Assembly (NCBI GenBank): GCA_036936605.1
Contig: JAUPFV010000003.1
Location: forward strand, 80,460,273 to 80,524,272
DNA: 64,000 bases
Direction of reading: 5' to 3'
Source: Limnanthes douglasii subsp. nivea
Lineage: Eukaryota > Streptophyta > Magnoliopsida > Brassicales > Limnanthaceae
Program-made: the position numbers and the translations under genes
Part shown: piece by piece, positions 1 to 9,339 of the stretch
Layout: each line of letters starts with the position of its first letter
Position numbering within the stretch: position 1 is the first letter of the stretch
Notes under the pieces: model-generated
Told to the model about the DNA's origin: nothing
Database searches by the model: none
What the model saw: only the letters and a program-made list of their open reading frames with translations

Positions 1-477
1 GCAATCGACTTGACCACATTTTCATCATATAATGTTTCTAATATATCCATCTTTATCCAGACCAGTGCTACTGAGCTATCTTTTGAGAAGTCCCCAGACC
101 ATTTTAAAAGCCTCATTACAGCAGTTCTTATAGTCAATACAGCTCTTTGAAACATTTTTGCATCATCTTGTTTTGAGTCAAATTCCAGAATTATGTTTGG
201 GATCCCAAATTCTGTATTTAAACGGTTCTTTGAACTTGAAAGACTCTAAGAACTGAATCAAGATGTTTCGCTTTGGAAGCCCATGGGAGAACTTGCCAAC
301 TAAAAAGTATTTAGATTTGGCTCTAAGTTTCCCAAGAATACCTTCATCATATTGTATGGACAAATGATCAGATTTGACTTCCTTAAATTTTGGATTGAAT
401 TTAAGTTTTTCCTCCCATTTCAAATTTTTCTCTACATTTTCTACATAGGAACTAGATTTCCTATCTTTCTCCATCAA
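1..477 (-). pseudogene. DUF4283-type retroelement gag-like fragment, frameshifted and cut by the window edge
   Basis: From the ATG at 477 the minus strand encodes about 99 residues with a hydrophobic run around YFLVGKFSHGLP and a later IQFLESF segment. This is the layout of the N-terminal half of DUF4283, the nucleic-acid-associated domain found in plant LINE ORF1 and gag-like proteins. The frame stops at 178-180, but a shifted frame continues to base 1 and contains RLLKWSGDF and VALVWIKMDIL. These match the DUF4283 second half, usually a KW-x-DF segment followed by PVWV-x-LPGLP. I infer one domain broken by a single frameshift near 181. The rest lies outside the window. It could also be a DUF4283 zinc-knuckle host-like gene, but no zinc knuckle is visible. 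Confidence 0.6.
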
Positions 478-1104
478 ATCAGTAGATTTGATTGAAGGAA
501 GAAGAAGACTAACTTAACCTTCAAGATAGACTTTTTGGTTTCTTGGAGAAAACATTTTCAAGATAGGCTTTTTCTGACCGTTTTCAACAATAATCTATTT
601 AGGCTACTTATATAGCTTTCCTCCGCTGATTTGGAATTCTTTCATTGTTTCTCTATTAAGGGAAACATGGTGGTTTTGTTAAAGCTCGTAACTCAATTAA
701 AAGAAATTATGCATAACATTTCTCTACGTTTAGAGTAAAAAAAAAATTGTCAAAAAAGTTTATTTACTCTTCTCTTATATTATTTTCCAATTGAATGATA
801 AGTTCTAAAAACAACATTTATCTTTTAAATTTTACGTGTACTAAATTATTTTGATGTCATAATATTCTAATCTTCAATGTTCATATAATTAAAAAAAACT
901 GCATTGAAGATAATAAATTGCTCTCTGAAAAAAGATTCCTACATATTCTTCATCCAATCCTTATCTCTCCATCTGCAATCCAATTTTGTTTCAATTAAGC
1001 TTGTTACCCCATAGAAATTCAAGTCAAATTTTATAGATAGATGAATATTAATTAGTCAAGATGGTTATAAGTTCAATCTAACTATGAACATATTAGCTGG
1101 TACC
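478..1104. other. AT-rich spacer, no gene recognised
   Basis: This spacer is AT-rich with stops in all frames. A short direct repeat (CAAGATAG-x-CTTTTT) occurs near 520 and 555. Nothing else interpretable was seen. Confidence 0.5.
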
Positions 1105-1430
1105 TATTCTGGAACAGGTGCCTAGATAAAGCTGCTATTCTTTCACATGCTAAGGCCGAAATGGGGATGGTTTCAAATCCATGGAGGCTGTGTGATAGTC
1201 TTTACTGCTGTATTTGCCCAAACGTCAACAATGTGTGTGGAGCAAGCGAGACCGATGGACAGCTTGATCGGCTCTTTCGAGATTCCTCCAGCCGCTCTAG
1301 GAACTTTCAACATTAGCAGTGTCATCTTCTGGTCCCAGTATATGATAAGGTGGTTGTTCCAATCCCATGGAAGCACAATAATTCATTTAAAAGAATTGGA
1401 TTCCAGCTGGATTAGAAAACTTACAAAAAT
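1105..1430 (+). pseudogene. NPF (NRT1/PTR) transporter pseudogene fragment
   Basis: Three reading-frame pieces in order match the central loop and following helix of plant NPF proton-coupled nitrate/peptide transporters. The first is a CLDKAAI segment followed by SNPWRLC (1117-1190). The second is VIVFTAVFAQTSTMCVEQA, then MDSLIGSFEIPPAALGTF and SVIFW (about 1191-1332). The third, in another frame, is YDKVVVPI with FKRIGFQLD (1338-1414). In intact family members the same order is LDKAA, NPWRLCTVTQVEE, a helix with AQ-x-ST-x-FVEQG, then SIGSF-x-IPPASL and YDR-x-VP. Here the TVTQVEE segment is missing and at least one more frameshift is present. It is an isolated exon-sized remnant without flanking exons. 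A shifted continuation to about 1617 is open but not recognisable. Confidence 0.75.
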
Positions 1431-2056
1431 TGATCCCAGTGTCGCTCTAGAGCCAATAATTCTTCTTTTCGAGTTGTTGATGGATTTGAACAACCTCTAC
1501 TCTTACCTGAGCAATTCTTTTGTTATCATTCATTCTCTATTCACCACAGAATGTCTGCCTCTCTGTGTCTATTTCTTACAAAAATCCAAAATCGGGATTA
1601 ATATGTTAGTACTATAATTTTAGTAGTTTTGGATATTATACCAAAGCTTCATACCCATTTTGAATGGTACTAGGCGTAACATCGCGATCATGTAACCGCG
1701 AAGTTCAAAACCTACTGTCACAGGAGGAGGTGGCATTAGAAGAGCCTCCTCATATGGTTCCTCCTCCTCGGTCAGACGTCGCGAAATTATGCCTCGTACT
1801 ACTCATTGGTACCGAAACTTTTTATTATATAACCCATGGTATTCCGTATATCAAGATTATTAATTAAATATTATGTAATATAAATAAATTTAATAAAAAA
1901 GTTAATAAAAATATTATAAAATTTTAATTTATATAAATTTAAAATATTCAAATATAATTAAACATACATAAATCTCGGACTAAACCTGGAAAAAATTGAA
2001 TCTTTGAGTAATCGGTATAAATAAAGCATTTGAAATCTGAATAGAGGAGTTATATA
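1431..2056. other. spacer, no gene recognised
   Basis: A 67-codon ORF at 1664-1867 has no recognisable motif. The remainder is A/T-rich with no convincing structure. Confidence 0.45.
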
Positions 2057-2232
2057 TTTTTTTTTTTCGGAGGGAACCCTCAGTCTGAGGCGATAGCCTG
2101 CAAACCAACGCCAGAAGGTAAACCACACAAGGTGACAGGCTCAGCCGAGAAAACGTATGCAGAGGAACTCGAACTCATGACCTTTTGATTATAAGAATGG
2201 CATGCTCAACCAATTCGGCTACCCCTGGGGGC
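2057..2232 (-). mobile_element. tRNA-derived SINE, copy A
   Basis: On the minus strand this runs from about 2232 to an A tail at 2057-2067 (T run on the plus strand). A GTAGCCGAATTGGTTGAGC segment resembles a tRNA A box and GAGTTCGAGTTCC matches the B box, so it carries an internal pol III promoter. The body is clearly homologous to copy B at 15768-15977. It lacks about 48 bases of copy B just before the terminal GGGTTCCCTCCG, apparently deleted between short direct repeats. Short flanking GTTATA words at both ends could be the target duplication, but this is weak. Confidence 0.75.
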
Positions 2233-2669
2233 GTGTTATAGCTTCTTTACCTTTAATATAAGTGGGGGGTTTGAATTTGAATATGCAGTTACTTACATTT
2301 AATATATATTAAATGAATGGGATTAGTAACAGTTACTTACATTTTAATAAGAGTACGTTTCAGGAGACAGTAATAGTACAACGTAATTCTCATTCTGATA
2401 GGTTCATATAAGAAAAGGAAAATTGGTCCCACAATCATTTAATAAGGTAATATATATTTTAGATTTGTTAAAATAAAAATAAAAACTATTCGGTAAAATT
2501 ATATAAAAATAAAATAATATTTACTAAACATACTTACTATTTCGGATAAAAATAAATCCAAAAATTCAAATTCAAAAACATTGACGGTAAAACATGTTAT
2601 GGTGGTGAATCATCATTTGTCTACAACTTTTCCTTTTACTCTTTCTCCAAATATATTTAATATAGAAAA
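2233..2669. other. AT-rich spacer
   Basis: No ORF or repeat with support was seen. It separates SINE copy A from the left TIR of MULE-1. Confidence 0.45.
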
Positions 2670-2840
2670 GGAAATGACATACTAACTATTTTTTGGCCAA
2701 ACCTATTACAATCTAGTATCTAAAAATGGATTAATGCTCACTTAATAATCATCTCATTAAACATATCCACTTCTAATATCTTATTTTTTTAATACCATAA
2801 TTACCCTCAACCTAGTATATAAGGGTTAATTTGTGAAAAA
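2670..2840 (+). repeat. MULE-1 left terminal inverted repeat (degenerate)
   Basis: This segment aligns with the reverse complement of about 15180-15305 over a block reading roughly AATT-ACCCT-x-AA-x-GTATA-AAGGG. It also aligns with the left TIR of MULE-2. The outer 60-100 bases are poorly conserved, so the exact left end is approximate. Confidence 0.6.
2816..2824 (+). promoter_or_regulatory. TATA box in left TIR, transposase promoter
   Basis: TATATAAGG lies inside the left TIR, upstream of a CT-rich leader and the transposase. The left TIR of MULE-2 has CTATATAAAC at the matching place. Confidence 0.55.
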
Positions 2841-2874
2841 GGGTCCCTTTTGGCTTCAGCACCTTCTTTATTAC

Positions 2875-2905
2875 TTTTGAATTTTGAATTTTGAATTTTG
2901 AATTT
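2875..2905 (+). repeat. short tandem repeat (TTTTGAA)x4
   Basis: Four perfect heptamers are followed by a CT-rich stretch in the transposase 5' leader. Confidence 0.9.
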
Positions 2906-3426
2906 ATCAGCCCCTCTCTCTCTCCTCTCTCCTAACCTAACAAACAACCCATTTTTCAAGAACGTATGTTCGTTTCAAAAAACGTAGGCTGATCACACCA
3001 GCTCCGGCGACGTGCAAGTTACCACCGGCTACACATCGTAACCACCGGCGAACTATACAAACACCGTCGACCAGCGTTCCGATCACCGGCCAACTCTGGA
3101 ATTTTGGTTTTCGCCGTCAGTTACAGAGACAGTCGTCGTCAGTCGCCTAGCTCCTTCATTTGTCGTCGACTCAGCCTCCTAGCTCCACCGGTGCAACGTT
3201 TATCAGCCTCCTAGCCTCACCGTTTATCAGCCTCCTAAGCATTGAAATCATCTCCGACGTTACAGCTTTCAGGTCAGTATCGGACGTGAGTTTTCAGCTG
3301 CAACATTGTTTTCCATTTTCGAAATCGATTATAGAATCGCATATATTGTACGTTAATGGCAGGAAACCTATTACTATATGTTTCTGGTCGATTCAAAGCA
3401 TCGAAACCGACTCCGATAACATTTCG

Positions 3427-4391
3427 GTAAGAAATGTCAGTTTTCGACCTCTGTTACATAGGTTGCGATTTGTGTGTATTTTTTGTATGTTAAAGTCTGC
3501 TAGATGACTGCATACACCCTGATATGTTAGGTGTAATAGGTTGCTAGATTTGTTAAAAAATATACCACGAATGCATATACCCTGATAGTTTAGTTACGTG
3601 ATATTGCTAGATGTGTTCAACCATATCCCCTGACTGCATACACCCTGATATGTTAGCTATAATAGGTTGCTAGATGTGTTGGAAAATATCCCATGACTGC
3701 ATACACCCTGATATGTTAGCTATAATAGGTTGCTAGATGTGTTGGAAAATATCCCCTGACTGCATACACCCTGATATGTTAGCTATGACAGGTTGCTAGA
3801 TGTGTTTAAAAATAGACCATGAATGCATATACCCTGATAGTTTAGTTATGATAGGTTGCTAGATGTGTTGGAAAATAGACCACGAATGCATATACCCTGA
3901 TATTTTAGTTACGGGATATTGCTAGATGTGTTCAACCATATCCCCTGACTGCATACACCCTGATATGTTAGCTATAATAGGTTGCTAGATGTGTTGGAAA
4001 GTAGACCATGACTCCATATACCCTGATAGTTTAGTTAAGACTAGTTGCTAGATGTGTTGAAAAATAGACCACGAATGCATATACCCTGATATTTTAGTTA
4101 CGAGATATTGCTAGATGTGTTCAAACATATCCTCTGACTGCATACACCCTAATATGTTAGCTATAATAGGTTGCTAAATGTGTTGGAAAATAGACCATGA
4201 CTCCATATACCCTGATAGTTTAGGTATAACAGGTTGCTAGATGTGTTGAAAAATAGACCACGAATGCATATACCTTGATATTTTAGTTACGTGATATTGC
4301 TAGATGTGTTCAACCATTTACTTATATCAGTAACACATTCTGCTGTTTTACGCTGCCCTACAACAAACTAACCAAAACTCCTACAATTCAG
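3427..4391 (+). other. 5'-leader intron of MULE-1 transposase
   Basis: A donor GTAAGAAA at 3427 and an acceptor CTACAATTCAG ending at 4391 bracket the interval. The acceptor lies only 8 bases before the transposase ATG at 4400. Nearly all of the intron is the minisatellite described next. MULE-2 has repeats in the same position. The splice sites are predicted from sequence alone. Confidence 0.55.
3500..4320 (+). repeat. minisatellite, unit about 62 bp, about 13 copies
   Basis: The unit contains TGCATA-x-ACCCTGATA, then TTAG-x-TA and TTGCTAGATGTGTT, then A-rich sequence ending in ATCCC or AGACCA. Copies are 80-95% alike by eye, with two alternating subtypes (ATATCCC and ATAGACCA). The TTGCTAGAT and CTGATA words within it recur throughout the non-coding parts of MULE-1. 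Confidence 0.9.
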
Positions 4392-4399
4392 GGTACACA

Positions 4400-6925
4400 A
4401 TGTCGAAACCAAAAGTTAGCATTTTCAAATTTGGTACGGAAACAGCTATTGTTCCGCTGTCCGAATTCGAAAACTACGTGTCTTTTCAACAGTACGTTGA
4501 GGAGACATGACAAGGGCTTGTTAGAGGCAACTACAACATTACGTACTCTTGCGGTGCTCAAAATAATTGTATGTTTAATAAGGAGACCGATTTTATTGGG
4601 TTGGAATGTTACCTTGATGTTGAGCGTCTAAAGAGTGTTAGTTTTCTTATCGAAGAACATGTTGCTGATAAAGGCTCCGCCATTAAACGTAAACAACATG
4701 TTCAATTGTTCGAAGAATCCTCTCATATGCAACGAACTAGCGGTGAAAGCAGTAGCTGTTTGGCCATTTCAACCCCCCAAAAAAGGCATATAGCTACAAC
4801 CGGATGGGCAGAAGCTATCATCGGTGTTGGACAGTCTTTTCCAGATGGTGCTCAAGGTTTGAGGTTATCCTTATCCTGTTACGCATTAGATAACGGTTTT
4901 GCGTTTAGGTACATGCACAATACCTTTAGCAAGATCACCATTTATTGTGTAAACAAAGATTCGGACGGCTGCAAATGGAGGCTTTATGCTTCTGTTGATT
5001 CTAAGACGAGTTTGATGACAATTAAAAGATTTGTCAGTACCCATACGTGCAGTCCCGTATTCACAAAGAAGAAAATCAGGCATCTGTCGTCCGATTTGAT
5101 TGCTGATGAAATTCACGATTCTCTTAGGAACTGCCAATCTGTAACAGCTAAGACTATACAGTCCACCATCAAGCAAGACTACGGTTTAGACATTTCATAT
5201 CGTCTATCTTGGAATGCGTTGGAGAAGGCCCGTCGTGTTGTATTTGGAGATAGAAATACCTCTTTCGGATTGCTAAAAGCATACTTCAAGAGACTAAAGA
5301 TTCGTGACATTACTACAGACTACCATCTGGATTTGGCTCCCGATAATGTTTTCCGTCGCTGCTTTATAGCGTTTGGGGCGTGTCTTCAGGGTTTCCATTC
5401 TAGCCGCCCTCTACTGTACGTTGACGGAACCCACCTAACAGGGAAGCATGGTGGCGTGTTGCTTTCAGCAGTGGAAAAAAATGGAAACAACGGTGAGTCG
5501 ATGTTTCAATATACTTTTAGTCTGCTAGATATGTTAACATAGATTGCTAGATTTCTAGATTCCTTTAAGATTGATTGCCTTATTCTGATAGATAGATAAT
5601 GTTATTGTTTTGTGGTTGCAATTTTAGATAGGCCTGACATATAGTCGCTGCGATTTACTTGCACTGATTGATAGATTAGGTTACATACCTTGCTGTTTTA
5701 GTTAGTATTGATTGCTAGCTTAGCAATGTTGACATTGCGATTTATGCATTGTTTACTGTGCTACGTCGATTATTGCATAGGTTTCTTTAGTCTGATAGAT
5801 ATGTTATATATACATTGCGATTTGAGTCCGTTCACCCCTGTCAATGTAGTACTGTTTTTAAACTGTATCGTTTCCGTTTCAGGTCTCTTCCCCGTAGCTT
5901 TTAGTATATTTGGTAGTGAAGACTCAGATAACTGGTTTTGGTTTTTGGAAAGTTTAAAACCTCATCTGTTAGGGCGCCAAATAACTTTCATTTCAGACCG
6001 CCATGCTGGTATAATTAGCGCTGTCGCAACTTTTTATCGTACTGACTACCACGCTTATTGTATCTTCCATCTGATCCAGAACTTGACTAAAGCTCTTGAA
6101 CACACTAACAGAGTCTACAAACAAAATATACTAGTGATGTTTAAGAGCTGTGCTTATGCCCCAACGGTGGAACTTTTTAATGAACGTTTTGGTCAGTTTT
6201 TGCGCCAAGGCGGTGAGCGTATTGGCAACTTTGTAAAAATTCTACCACCAGAAAAATGGGCTCAGGCATATGTCAAAGGCAAACGGTATGGGGCGATGGC
6301 ATCAACCGCTGTTGAATCGTTCAATTCCTAGATTAAAAAGTTGTGCCATCTGCCTATAGTTGAATAAGTCGACTGGATTAGAGCTCTTCTGATGACTCAA
6401 ATGTCTCGACGTTTAGGAGAGGGCCTAAGTTGGAACACATATTTGTGCCCCGAGTTTGACAAGATGTTCAAAGAGAATGTACAATGCAGTCGGAGATGGT
6501 TAGTTCGCAAGTATTCTGCAGCTTATTTTGAGGTTTTATTAGACCCAGTCATGGTGGTCAACATACTTGATTTCAAATGTACATGCGGCTCTTGGCAGCA
6601 AGAATGTTTCCCATGCGCTCATGCATTGGCTGCAATTGCATCTCTAAACGAAGATCCTATGACGTTAGTTGAGCCGTTTTTCAGTGTTGCGAATTACCGG
6701 TCCAGGTATTCATTTAACATACCGGGTATAACAGAGTTTGGTGAATCTAGTACTGCAGATTATGATGGAGAGCCAGTGGTGATGCCCCCGAACGTTAAAA
6801 GACGACCTGGGCGTCCAAGGAAAAAGCGTATTCCATCAAGAGGTGAATTTTCCAGCAGCCAGTCTCGTTGTGGTCGATGTTTCAAATCGGGGCATAATAG
6901 GAGGTCATGTGATGCTCCGTTCTAA
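4400..6925 (+). pseudogene. MULE (MuDR-type) transposase, MULE-1 copy
   Basis: This is the transposase of the element, expected to bind its TIRs and cut and paste it in the nucleus. Exon 1 runs from ATG 4400 to 5492, the intron is 5493-5882 (GTGAGT...TTTCAG), and exon 2 follows. An N-terminal MuDR/WRKY-GCM1-like DNA-binding domain lies around residues 143-218 (conserved Cys at CVNKDSDGCKWRL and THTC). The MULE catalytic domain shows Asp in VDGTH (5423), Asp in SDRH (5996) and Glu in AVESFN (6314). A SWIM zinc finger (CTCGSW...CFPCAHAL, about 6580-6630) and a C-terminal CX2CX4HX4C knuckle (about 6870-6910) follow. Breaks are TGA at codon 37 (4508), TAG at about 6329 where the relative has CAG, and a further stop near 6365. 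The catalytic residues are retained but the frame is not. Confidence 0.9.
5493..5882 (+). other. intron of MULE-1 transposase
   Basis: The GT...AG borders restore a reading frame across NNG-LFPVAF. The same phase and position occur in MULE-2 (53147-53542). The intron is rich in CTGATAGAT and TTGCTAGAT words. Confidence 0.8.
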
Positions 6926-7691
6926 ACATTTTTTACCGATTTTTTTTGTAACATTTTACATCTCATAGATAAGCACTTCTTATATTTCGACTTATGTTTT
7001 TGGATACTTTTAACATTGACATGTACCATGTCTGTTTGTGTCAGACTCTAATATCTATTCATTTCTACATTGCTAGATACGCTGTTATACTCTGATAGAC
7101 ACTCTATGTAACATTGATAGATCCTGGATTATACATCTGACAGATACATCAATTTATGTATTCTGTTATGCTGTACATCCATCTGATACCTTACTTGCAT
7201 TTGTTCAAAAGGTCCTTTAAATCTCCCCTGCCTGATTCATCTCGTTATTTAATAGCCAGATAGATTGATGACATAAATATGACATAAATAGTGGTTGATA
7301 GATAAGTTAGCTTACATCTGATAGATTAGGTCTATATAAACTGCTCTTTTAATGTTAACCTAAGTCTGATAGGTTAGTTTACATACCATGCGATTGTGTG
7401 TGATAACTGCAATTAAAACTGCTTCAGTCAACTGCTTCATATCAGATGTTAACTTGTTGCACTAAAAAATTAACCCACCATTTTAAGATAGAGAACGCAA
7501 AATGCAATAAAACCTTAACATTGCTAGAAAATCATTCAATGCTACACATCTTCGAAATACACCAACCCTGTCAAAAAATGAGACTACTGCACAGGGTTGG
7601 TGAAAGTTACAGTCCAACTGAGCATAAACAAAACATTAAAAACAACAAAATAGAAAGATGATTAAATGAAACTACATGAACATGTTTAAAC
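6926..7691. other. motif-rich spacer 3' of MULE-1 transposase
   Basis: No gene was seen. It carries many CTGATAGAT, TTGCTAGAT and ATTGCGATT-type words, for example near 7075, 7095, 7110, 7140, 7310 and 7365. Confidence 0.55.
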
Positions 7692-7734
7692 CTAGTCAGA
7701 ATCCTCTTCATCAGATCCCTCATCCTCTTCTTCT

Positions 7735-7766
<32 letters not shown>

Positions 7767-8093
7767 CGCTTCTTCGTCTTCTTCGTCTTCAGACTTCTCA
7801 TCGTCTGCCTCCTCTGAATCATCATCCTCTTCTTTTTCCCACTTGCAACTTTTCCTACGTCTCTTATGTTTTGGAAGTGTTTTATCGTCAGACTCATAAC
7901 TGTCTTCGAACGACCATGAGTCCCATGAACCGTAGGGGTCTTCTTGGTCCTCAGACCAAACGGACCAGTCTTCTTCATCATCGGAGTACTCCGATGTTGT
8001 GGTTCGCTTGTAAGCCTTGTTGTCTACATAGTGGTCAGTTGACCACCCGTCGTCGCTAGAGTTCATTGGTGAGAAAGGTGAGGAAGGTGCCAT
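7692..8093 (-). CDS. small acidic protein of MULE-1
   Basis: This is an intact 133-codon ORF from ATG 8093 to the stop at 7692. The N-terminal half is rich in Ser, Asp, Tyr and Trp (repeated SVWSED, GSWDSWSF patterns). A short basic patch KHKRRRKSCKW could be a nuclear localisation signal. The C-terminal third is nearly all Asp/Glu, with a run of about 20 Glu encoded by a (GAA/GAG) repeat. A TATA box lies about 95 bases upstream. MULE-2 has an acidic ORF at the same place and orientation (55425-55838), though similarity is low. I do not recognise a family and assign no function. The Glu run is a repeat expansion and may be dispensable. Confidence 0.6.
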
Positions 8094-8188
8094 TATCGAA
8101 GGTGGTTTGGTTTCAACTTAGGCTAGAGTTTCTGGTTGTTTTTTGCTTTGCAGATAAGTGTGAGATGAATAGGTTCAAATATCACCCT

Positions 8189-8197
8189 CTATTTATA
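8189..8197 (-). promoter_or_regulatory. TATA box of acidic ORF
   Basis: TATAAATAG on the minus strand is about 95 bases before the ATG at 8093. MULE-2 has TATAAATAA at the equivalent position. Confidence 0.6.
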
Positions 8198-8430
8198 GCA
8201 AAACACAATGCCCAAGGCTAAGTCCCATCTAGCAACCATACTTACTTTCACAAATTTAATGGCACACGTCTATTTAATGCATGTAATCATTCAAGTCCAT
8301 ATACATTTGTCTTTTCAACTTTCAATCTAACCAATAGGTTTAACACATTTACTTCTAATGAGTAATTGGTGTGGTTAAAAGTCCTTTCAAAAAATTAATT
8401 TTACTCATCTACCAATAACCATATCCTCCA

Positions 8431-8472
<42 letters not shown>

Positions 8473-9339
8473 CGTCCATCACTAATATGTTATATGCGAT
8501 TTACGAGTAATTTACAATGCTAGATAAATTATATTTAAAATTTAAAACCTATCTGCTCTAGATAATTAGTCTGACAGATATGTAAAAGTGTACTATATGG
8601 TTCGTAACAAAACTTTTTTACATGTGGACATCCATATATAGTAGATAATTAGTCTGACAAATATGTAGTTCGTACTACGATAGATACTTGATTATAACCC
8701 CGATAGATAAAACTGATAGACATTGCTATGTACTTGGATATACGTGTGATAGATAATTTATTAAATCTCTGATAGATAAGAAGTTAGACATTGCGATATA
8801 ACTTACGATTACTCTGTCATATCTAGAACATAAAAAATACTAGCTACATCTACCCAGGTATGAAATTGATTCATGCAACAAATAGGGGATCTGCCAAGGT
8901 AGTTTAGAAAAACATTTCCCTTCATATTTACTTGAGTTTATGCCTGATTAAAAAGAATTTCGTATAGAGCTACATACACCACTTGTTTAAGATTCTGATA
9001 GATAAGAAAACAGACATTGCTAGATGTCACACTATGTAGTTGATAGATCTGATAAAGAAGTGGTTTGATTGATACGTTATATAACATTGCTAGATGTTTA
9101 GTTCACGTCTGATAGGTAATAATGAAAACTTTGATACCAACTTGAAAACTACTCTGATGGTTACAACATATATAAATTACAAGATTCAACATTGAAGGAT
9201 GTAACAGTGATGTGAAAATGACTGTTTACACGTGAGTTTTCTACTACCAACATTCATCATATTAGTTGTCTAATTCACTCATTGCTAATCTATCCGAATC
9301 ATAAAAATGGGTACCAAAAAATAAATTACATACTACCAA
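8198..9339. other. motif-rich spacer of MULE-1 with (AT)n tract
   Basis: No gene was seen. An (AT)n tract lies at 8434-8472. Many TGATAGAT, TTGCTAGAT and CTGATAGAT words occur (near 8570, 8695, 8770, 9000, 9020, 9085, 9110). Confidence 0.55.

Noticed and set aside
1664..1867. 67-codon ORF near the NPF fragment
   Set aside because: No motif, no splice context and no continuation of the NPF motifs.
3160..3507. 115-codon ORF before the MULE-1 transposase
   Set aside because: It overlaps the leader exon and a predicted donor site, has no similarity, and MULE-2 has no counterpart.
3500..4320. Regularly spaced repeats resembling a CRISPR array
   Set aside because: The whole 62-bp unit is repeated, with no unique spacers, in eukaryotic transposon DNA. 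It is a minisatellite.
7676..8059. Plus-strand Leu/Pro-rich ORF opposite the acidic ORF
   Set aside because: It is the complement of the Glu-coding repeat. Only the minus-strand frame has an upstream TATA box and a counterpart in MULE-2.
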